This document shows, piece by piece, positions 12,035 to 15,792 of a DNA stretch of 15,792 nucleotides. The translations under genes were made by a program, and so were the position numbers. A model generated the notes under the pieces. The model was not told the origin of the DNA and did not search any database. It was given only the letters and a program-made list of their open reading frames with translations. Origin of the DNA: DATJQA01 sp038057515 (GTDB taxonomy: Bacteria; Patescibacteriota; Minisyncoccia; UBA6257; 2-01-FULL-56-20); assembly GCA_038057515.1 (NCBI GenBank), contig JBBUDB010000031.1, positions 1 to 15,792 of the forward strand, written 5' to 3'. Numbering within the stretch: the first letter of the stretch is position 1; each line of letters begins with the position of its first letter.

Positions 12035-13058
12035 GGACAAGACCAAGGAGGGTCATCGAGGCCAAAAGGTTCGAACCACCCTGCGAGAAAAGAGGAAGAG
12101 GCACGCCGACAACCGGAAAAATGCCGACGGTGGAACCGGCGTTGATGAGAAAATGAATACCGAAAACCATCGCCGCGCCAAGGCAAATGAATTTTTCAAA
12201 ATTGTGCGGCGCCCGGAGGCCAATCGCGAGGATGCGGATGATGAGTAGGATGAAAATGCTGATGAGCAGTAAGCCGGGTACAATTCCCCACTCTTCGATG
12301 AAAGCGGCGAGGATAAAGTCGTTGGCTGGCTCCGTCAAGAAGCCAAGCTGGGTCTGCGATCCTTGGCCATAGCCCTTGCCGAAAAGTCCGGCCGAACCGA
12401 TGGCGATCTTCGCCTGAATGGTGCTGTAGTTTACCGTCAGGACGTTTCGCTCCGGATAGAACACGCCGGCAATCCGATCGCGGTGGTAGTCCTTCAAGGC
12501 GAAGTTCCAACCGACGAGGCCGATGATTGCGAAGAGCCCGAAGGCGAGGAGAACATAGCGCCGCGGGAGTCCCGAAACGAGAAGAAATCCGAACCAGATG
12601 CCAAAGAGCACCGAGGCCGAACCGAGATCGGGCTGAAGCATTACGAGCCCCGCCGGAATGGCGAAAAGAACGAACGAGAAAAAGATATTCTTGGAGCGCG
12701 CGACGGTCAGATGGCGCCGGCTGAAGTATTGCGCGTAGATCAAGATGAGGGCGATCTTCGCCAGTTCGACCGGCTGGAATGACGCCGGGCCCAAAACGAG
12801 CCAGCTTCGCGTATTCCTGATTATCGGCGCGGTGAAATACGCGACCGCGAGAAGAAGCGAAGCGAGGCCATAGAGCCCGCTGATGAGCCAGCGATAACTC
12901 ACGAGCGTGCGCCAGTCGAGCCGCTGGATGAGAACTAGAACGCCGAGTCCCAGGGCAACCCAACCGAGTTGGAGGAGAAAAAGATGCGGCGATACCGACG
13001 AAAGCGTGAGGAGTCCGGCCGCAAGAACGAGAGAGGCAGGCAAGATTATACCGCTCAT
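12012..13058 (-). CDS. rodA: RodA-type SEDS peptidoglycan polymerase, 348 aa
   Basis: A multi-pass membrane glycosyltransferase that polymerises lipid II during elongation, normally together with a class B penicillin-binding protein. The sequence is almost wholly hydrophobic, with about ten membrane spans. SEDS signatures are NTRSWLVLGPASFQPVELAK (with the conserved Trp at 86), MLQPDLGSA, QAKIAIGSAGLFGKGYGQG, then TEPANDFILAAFIEEWG, in which D247 matches the Asp known to be essential in RodA proteins, and GVPLPLFSQGGS near the C-terminus. FtsW is the main alternative; the genomic pairing with mltG and the N-terminal layout favour RodA. It starts 16 nt after the 253-aa gene and overlaps mltG, so the three form one operon. 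No PBP gene is in the window. Confidence 0.93.
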   Translation of the reverse strand: MSGIILPASLVLAAGLLTLSSVSPHLFLLQLGWVALGLGVLVLIQRLDWRTLVSYRWLISGLYGLASLLLAVAYFTAPIIRNTRSWLVLGPASFQPVELAKIALILIYAQYFSRRHLTVARSKNIFFSFVLFAIPAGLVMLQPDLGSASVLFGIWFGFLLVSGLPRRYVLLAFGLFAIIGLVGWNFALKDYHRDRIAGVFYPERNVLTVNYSTIQAKIAIGSAGLFGKGYGQGSQTQLGFLTEPANDFILAAFIEEWGIVPGLLLISIFILLIIRILAIGLRAPHNFEKFICLGAAMVFGIHFLINAGSTVGIFPVVGVPLPLFSQGGSNLLASMTLLGLVHAIGAKT

Positions 13059-13074
13059 GATCTAGAATTAATTT

Positions 13075-13836
13075 CTAGGGCCGCCGCGCCGCGATTACGA
13101 CCTCGGTCTTCGTAGAATCGATTCCGGCGATGGGCGGATGGATGACGGCGAAGTCGCGCGCTTCGCCCGCACCGAGATTGTCTAGCGTTGTTTCGGAAAC
13201 GCCAATGGACTTGCCCGCAGTGGAGCCATAGAAAATAGCCATCACCTTCGCCTCCCTAAAGGCCACCGTGTCGCGATTCGCAATCCGGCCGGCGACGCGC
13301 GTTTCAACGGCATCGGCCGAGGTCGTCCGACTCTGGAGAATTATTTCCGGTCGGCGGAAATTATCGAGCTTCGCCCATTCGGGATTCCCAAGCTTCGCCT
13401 CGACCGCCGCTATTTTCGCAAGACCGGCAGTATCAATATAAGCGGCGAGGTATTTTATCTCGCCCCCGTAGATGAACGTCGTTCCCGAAATTGTCCGCAC
13501 TACCTTCCGACCGGCGTCCATTAGGTTCAATGTGTAGGGCAAATTACGCGCGGCTAGATTCGCGTTCGGATTTTTTATTTTAATGAGTGCGCTCACCCGA
13601 TTCGAGAGCGGAGTAAAAACCGAGGCGCTCTCGACGACGATCGGCCGGAGGTCGGACGGCAAGCAGACCAAAGAGCAAGCACCGCCGCAGTCCACGCCTT
13701 CCTCGTTCGCGTCGCGGCGGCCGTTATCGCACCCCGCCGACGAGCGGAAAAAAGCAAAATACGCGCCCGTCGCAAGGAGCGCGAGGATGGCGAGATAGGC
13801 GGTGCCGTAGACAAGCTGTTTCGTGAAGCGGTCCAT
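13075..13836 (-). CDS. Membrane-anchored extracytoplasmic protein, 253 aa
   Basis: One membrane segment at about residues 9-30 follows a short basic N-terminus, so most of the protein should lie outside the membrane. Immediately after comes a cysteine cluster, C36, C50, C54 and C58, within CDNGRRDANEEGVDCGGAC. I know this N-x-E-x-GVDCGG-x-C pattern from uncharacterised Parcubacteria envelope proteins. The remaining 190 residues alternate short strands and look like one or two immunoglobulin-like beta-sandwich domains (for example VSALIKIKNPNANLAARNLPYTLNL and ETRVAGRIANRD), similar in style to LEA- or CARDB-type domains. The function is unknown. As first gene of the operon with rodA and mltG, an accessory role in wall assembly is possible. 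A TATAAT box ends 8 nt upstream of the ATG at 13836. Confidence 0.85.
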   Translation of the reverse strand: MDRFTKQLVYGTAYLAILALLATGAYFAFFRSSAGCDNGRRDANEEGVDCGGACSLVCLPSDLRPIVVESASVFTPLSNRVSALIKIKNPNANLAARNLPYTLNLMDAGRKVVRTISGTTFIYGGEIKYLAAYIDTAGLAKIAAVEAKLGNPEWAKLDNFRRPEIILQSRTTSADAVETRVAGRIANRDTVAFREAKVMAIFYGSTAGKSIGVSETTLDNLGAGEARDFAVIHPPIAGIDSTKTEVVIAARRP

Positions 13837-13844
13837 TGGGTTTT

Positions 13845-13874
13845 ATTATACCCGATAGCGAGCGCGTTAGTCAC
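13845..13874 (-). promoter_or_regulatory. Promoter of the orf253-rodA-mltG operon
   Basis: A perfect TATAAT (13850-13845, minus strand) is preceded after an 18-nt spacer by GTGACT (13874-13869, four of six bases of TTGACA). TATAAT ends 8 nt before the ATG at 13836, which predicts a leaderless mRNA. Confidence 0.6.
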
Positions 13875-13903
13875 CTAGATTGCTAGACGATTGGCTTCTG
13901 CGC

Positions 13904-13909
13904 TAACAT
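13904..13909 (+). promoter_or_regulatory. Possible -10 of the methyltransferase gene
   Basis: TAACAT ends 8 nt before the ATG at 13918, the same spacing as the stronger TATAAT boxes in the window. It matches four of six consensus bases and has no clear -35, so support comes mainly from position. The 81-nt gap would then hold two divergent promoters. Confidence 0.3.
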
Positions 13910-13917
13910 CAATCCAT

Positions 13918-14796
13918 ATGAAGCCCTTCCTCATCCTCGAAACCGCCCCGTCTAGGGACTACGAACTCCTCGATTCCGGCGACGGCGAGAAGCTCGAACG
14001 CTATGGGGGTGTGACGCTTTCCCGCCCAGACCCCCAGGCGCTCTGGCCGAAGCGGCTTTCCGAGGCCGTCTGGAAGAAAGCCGACGGCCGCTTCACGCGG
14101 GCCGAGCGGAACGCCAAATGGGTTGTGAAACCCGGCACACCCGACGAGTGGACCATCACGCTCGCTGACCTCACTTTCGTTGTGAAGCCGACGGCCTTCA
14201 AGCACACCGGCGTCTTCCCCGAACAATCTCCGAACTGGGCCTGGCTCGAGGAGCGCGTCGCCAAATCGTCGAAGCCGGTACGCGTCCTCAACCTCTTCGG
14301 CTACACCGGCGGCGCGACGCTCGCGGCGGCCCATGCCGGCGCGGAAGTGGTGCATCTCGACGCCTCGAAAGTAGCTATCACCTGGGCGAAGCGAAACGCC
14401 GAGGCCTCGGGGCTTGCCGAGCGTCCCATCCGCTGGATATTGGATGATGCCCGCGCCTTCCTCCGCCGCGAGGCGAAGCGCGGAAATAAGTACGACGGAA
14501 TAATTATGGACCCGCCTGCCTTCGGCCATGGGCCTGATGGCGAACTGTGGAAAATAGAAGAGCATCTTCTCGGTCTTTTCGCCGCATGCCGGGCGGTTCT
14601 TTCCGAGCGCCCCCTTTTTTTCCTCGTGAACGGCTATGCCTCGGGCTACTCGGCGATAGCGTACGAAAATAACTTGCGACAAATAACTAAAGACTTCGGC
14701 GGGAATATTGAAATCGGCGAGCTGACTATTCGGGAATCCGGTACTGACGGCCGCCTCCTGCCGTGCGGCATTTTCGCCAGATGGCAATCACGATAA
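13918..14796 (+). CDS. RlmI-like SAM-dependent rRNA methyltransferase, 292 aa
   Basis: A class I methyltransferase of the RlmI/RlmK type (COG1092-like), which in characterised members modifies 23S rRNA. The N-terminal region (1-100) contains ERYGGVTLSRPDPQALWPKRL and a strand-rich segment ending KPTAFKHTGVFPEQSPNW. The Rossmann domain follows: VLNLFGYTGGATLAAAHAGA is the SAM-binding loop, HLDASKVAITWAKRNAEASGL the second strand with its acidic ribose-binding residue, then DDARAFLRRE and the IIMDPPAFGHGPDG catalytic block. LLPCGIFARW near the C-terminus holds a conserved-looking Cys. The N-terminal PUA domain of E. coli RlmI is absent. ATG 13918 (MKPFLILETAPSRDYELLDSG) is chosen over an in-frame TTG at 13891 because of the -10 spacing and family fit. 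The exact target base cannot be told from sequence. Confidence 0.88.
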   Translation: MKPFLILETAPSRDYELLDSGDGEKLERYGGVTLSRPDPQALWPKRLSEAVWKKADGRFTRAERNAKWVVKPGTPDEWTITLADLTFVVKPTAFKHTGVFPEQSPNWAWLEERVAKSSKPVRVLNLFGYTGGATLAAAHAGAEVVHLDASKVAITWAKRNAEASGLAERPIRWILDDARAFLRREAKRGNKYDGIIMDPPAFGHGPDGELWKIEEHLLGLFAACRAVLSERPLFFLVNGYASGYSAIAYENNLRQITKDFGGNIEIGELTIRESGTDGRLLPCGIFARWQSR

Positions 14797-14818
14797 AACC
14801 TGGATCCGCATTAAGCGC

Positions 14819-14856
14819 TTACTTGCTTATGTTCCGATCGGAACATAAGCAAGTAA
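14819..14856. repeat. Perfect 38-bp palindrome
   Basis: Arms 14819-14837 and 14838-14856 are exact reverse complements with no loop and no mismatch, centred on CCGATCGG. It lies in the 91-nt gap between the methyltransferase and the RluA-family gene. No T-run follows on either strand beyond the bases inside the arms, so it is not a textbook terminator. Confidence 0.9.
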
Positions 14857-14887
14857 AACCTTCTCGCACTATTTTCCAGCATTTCCC

Positions 14888-15622
14888 ATGCCTCGTCTAA
14901 GAGTCCTCTACGAGGATAATCACATTATCGCCGTCCACAAACCGGCGGGGATGCTGGTCGAACCCGCCCAACCCGTCAAAACGGGTCGTTCGGGCGGGGC
15001 CGACGCGAGCGGCCATGGCCCTGAGTCGCATCGAAGGGGCGACCAGTCGCTCTTCGAGGGCGTCAAGAAATATCTCAAAGAAAAGTACAAAAAACCGGGA
15101 AACGTGTTCCTCGGTATCGTGCATCGTCTCGACCGGCCCGTCGAAGGCATCGTGCTTTTCGGGAAGACCTCGAAGGGCGCGGCGCGCCTTTCGGAGCAGT
15201 TCCGCGAGCACACCATCCGGAAAATATATCACGCTGTCGTGCTCGGCACGCCTTCCCCCGCGAAGGCCATGCTTATTCATTTTTTGACGAAAGACGAGCG
15301 CGCCAAGGTGGCCATTGTTTTTGAAACTTCCGCTCCCGGGCGCGACAAGGCGGAATTAATGTATGAGACCGTCCACTCAAATGATAATTATTCGCTCCTC
15401 AAAATTAAGCTCAAAACCGGTCGCTTCCATCAGATCCGCGCCCAGCTCGCCCATATCGGCCACCCCGTTGCGGGTGATGTAAAATACGGCGCCCCGGAGG
15501 CGATGCCCGACAAAACCATCGCCCTCGCCGCCACGGAGCTCGAGTTTCAAAAAGCGACAGAGGAAGAGCGCGTGGAATTGCACATCGAGATGCCGGCTCC
15601 CTGGCGGAAGCTTGTTGCGTAA
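14888..15622 (+). CDS. RluA-family RNA pseudouridine synthase, 244 aa
   Basis: Converts uridine to pseudouridine in rRNA or tRNA. The family core is clear: VLYEDNHIIAVHKPAGMLV at the N-terminus, VHRLDRPVEGIVLF with predicted catalytic Asp 82, SEQFREHTIRKIYHAVV, and the C-terminal block LKTGRFHQIRAQLAHIGHPVAGDVKYG. There is no S4 domain, so it is the short RluA/RluC-like form. Between MLVE and DQSLFEGVKKYL there is a Gly/Ser/Arg-rich stretch (about residues 26-51) that does not look like the rest of the family and coincides with DNA hairpins at 14963-15043. The catalytic core is intact, so the enzyme should work. The start is the ATG at 14888, with no Shine-Dalgarno sequence. The target nucleotide is unknown. 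Confidence 0.93.
   Translation: MPRLRVLYEDNHIIAVHKPAGMLVEPAQPVKTGRSGGADASGHGPESHRRGDQSLFEGVKKYLKEKYKKPGNVFLGIVHRLDRPVEGIVLFGKTSKGAARLSEQFREHTIRKIYHAVVLGTPSPAKAMLIHFLTKDERAKVAIVFETSAPGRDKAELMYETVHSNDNYSLLKIKLKTGRFHQIRAQLAHIGHPVAGDVKYGAPEAMPDKTIALAATELEFQKATEEERVELHIEMPAPWRKLVA
14963..15043. repeat. Hairpin-rich in-frame insertion within the RluA-family gene
   Basis: CCCGCCC (14963-14969) and ACCCGT (14971-14976) pair with ACGGGT (14981-14986) and GGGCGGG (14992-14998) around a CAAA loop. Next is the perfect palindrome GGCCATGGCC (15011-15020), then GTCGC (15025-15029) with GCGAC (15039-15043). Together they cover about 26 codons between two conserved RluA segments, all in frame. Confidence 0.6.
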
Positions 15623-15652
15623 AAAGTTTTCGGACCCGCGGACAGGACAACG

Positions 15653-15676
15653 CACCCTTCGACGTAGCTCAGGGTG
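15653..15676. repeat. Dispersed-type hairpin after rluA
   Basis: CACCCT (15653-15658) and AGGGTG (15671-15676) form a 6-bp stem around TCGACGTAGCTC. It resembles CCCTTCGACAAGCTCAGGG, a short sequence I recall as repeated in many environmental bacterial genomes, here with a small change in the loop. It lies 31 nt after the RluA stop. Confidence 0.5.
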
Positions 15677-15699
15677 ATTTTCGCGCAAGCGCGAAAATC
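15676..15699. repeat. Long-stem hairpin in the convergent 3' region
   Basis: GATTTTCGCG (15676-15685) pairs perfectly with CGCGAAAATC (15690-15699) over 10 bp, and a further C-G pair is possible. It directly abuts the preceding hairpin. No T-run follows on the plus strand, so terminator function for rluA is uncertain. Confidence 0.6.
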
Positions 15700-15724
15700 A
15701 AAAACCGCCCCTGAGGTGAGGCGG
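15700..15724 (-). terminator. Minus-strand rho-independent terminator
   Basis: Reading the minus strand, CCGCC (15724-15720) pairs with GGCGG (15709-15705) around a 10-nt loop, followed at once by five Ts (15704-15700). It starts 10 nt after the TAA at 15736-15734, as expected for the gene entering from the right edge. Confidence 0.65.
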
Positions 15725-15733
15725 CTCGAACCC

Positions 15734-15792
15734 TTACGGTGCTTCTGAGTCGGCGTATTCTACTTTCCCCCCAGCCGAAGCCAGAAGTATCA
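15734..15792 (-). CDS. C-terminal end of a gene continuing beyond the right edge
   Basis: On the minus strand the frame ending in TAA at 15736-15734 gives 18 codons, ILLASAGGKVEYADSEAP. The choice of frame rests on the terminator starting 10 nt after this stop and on protein-like composition. Nothing can be said about function from so short a piece. It converges on the RluA-family gene. Confidence 0.5.
   Translation of the reverse strand, partial: ILLASAGGKVEYADSEAP

Noticed and set aside
13868..13886. TAG-containing units with an 8-nt period between the divergent genes
   Set aside because: Only the TAG triplet is shared between the three units, which is too little to call a repeat, although it resembles the CTAG-rich array at 2969-2997.
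13909..14787. Minus-strand frame of 292 codons opposite the methyltransferase
   Set aside because: The plus strand has all methyltransferase motifs; the minus frame has none and mirrors it almost exactly, as a shadow would.
15715..15750. tRNA-like T-loop (GGGTTCGAGCC) on the minus strand
   Set aside because: The neighbouring bases do not form a T-stem or an acceptor stem, and the region is better explained as the end of a coding frame plus a terminator.

Overview
The window looks like part of a Patescibacteria (CPR) genome, most likely Parcubacteria, with moderately high GC. The evidence is the mix of small single-domain envelope proteins, a secreted protein whose N-terminal domain I recognise from Parcubacteria, a membrane-anchored protein with an E-x-GVDCGG-x-C motif, divergent but complete core proteins, an absence of strong Shine-Dalgarno sequences, and many short palindromic repeats in and between genes. 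The genetic code looks standard. The lineage call rests on protein and repeat style, not on an rRNA gene.

Layout, left to right. (1) 1-1094 (-): 5' part of a large secreted, probably beta-rich surface protein running off the left edge. (2) 1176-1687 (-): two small genes, one a likely zinc-binding protein. (3) 1697-3428 (-): an operon of rpsF (bS6), ssb, rpsR (bS18) and a PAP2-family phosphatase. (4) 3429-3767: a repeat-rich intergenic stretch with a 103-bp inverted-repeat element and two opposed arrays of a 7-nt unit. (5) 3768-10637 (-): one uninterrupted gene encoding a fused RNA polymerase beta and beta-prime. (6) 10638-11038: intergenic, with the rodA-mltG terminator and, presumably, the rpoBC promoter. 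(7) 11039-13836 (-): an operon of an anchored extracytoplasmic protein, the peptidoglycan polymerase RodA and the lytic transglycosylase MltG. (8) 13918-15622 (+): an RlmI-like rRNA methyltransferase and an RluA-family pseudouridine synthase, separated by a perfect 38-bp palindrome. (9) 15653-15792: hairpins, a minus-strand terminator and the last 18 codons of a gene entering from the right.

The genes cover transcription (RpoBC), translation (bS6, bS18, two rRNA/tRNA modification enzymes), single-stranded DNA binding, and wall synthesis (RodA, MltG and a possible lipid-phosphate phosphatase).

The most unusual signal is a 32-bp near-palindromic sequence, identical at 2550-2581 and 8782-8813. 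It lies in the same reading frame inside two unrelated essential genes (ssb and rpoBC) and adds the same peptide, SAGGGSSSGGK, at a flexible or variable site in each. This resembles the protein-invading palindromic elements known from Rickettsia. The rluA gene carries a separate hairpin-rich in-frame insertion. Other points are the rpoB-rpoC fusion, perfect TATAAT boxes 8-9 nt before three start codons (suggesting leaderless mRNAs), and arrays of 7-nt repeats.
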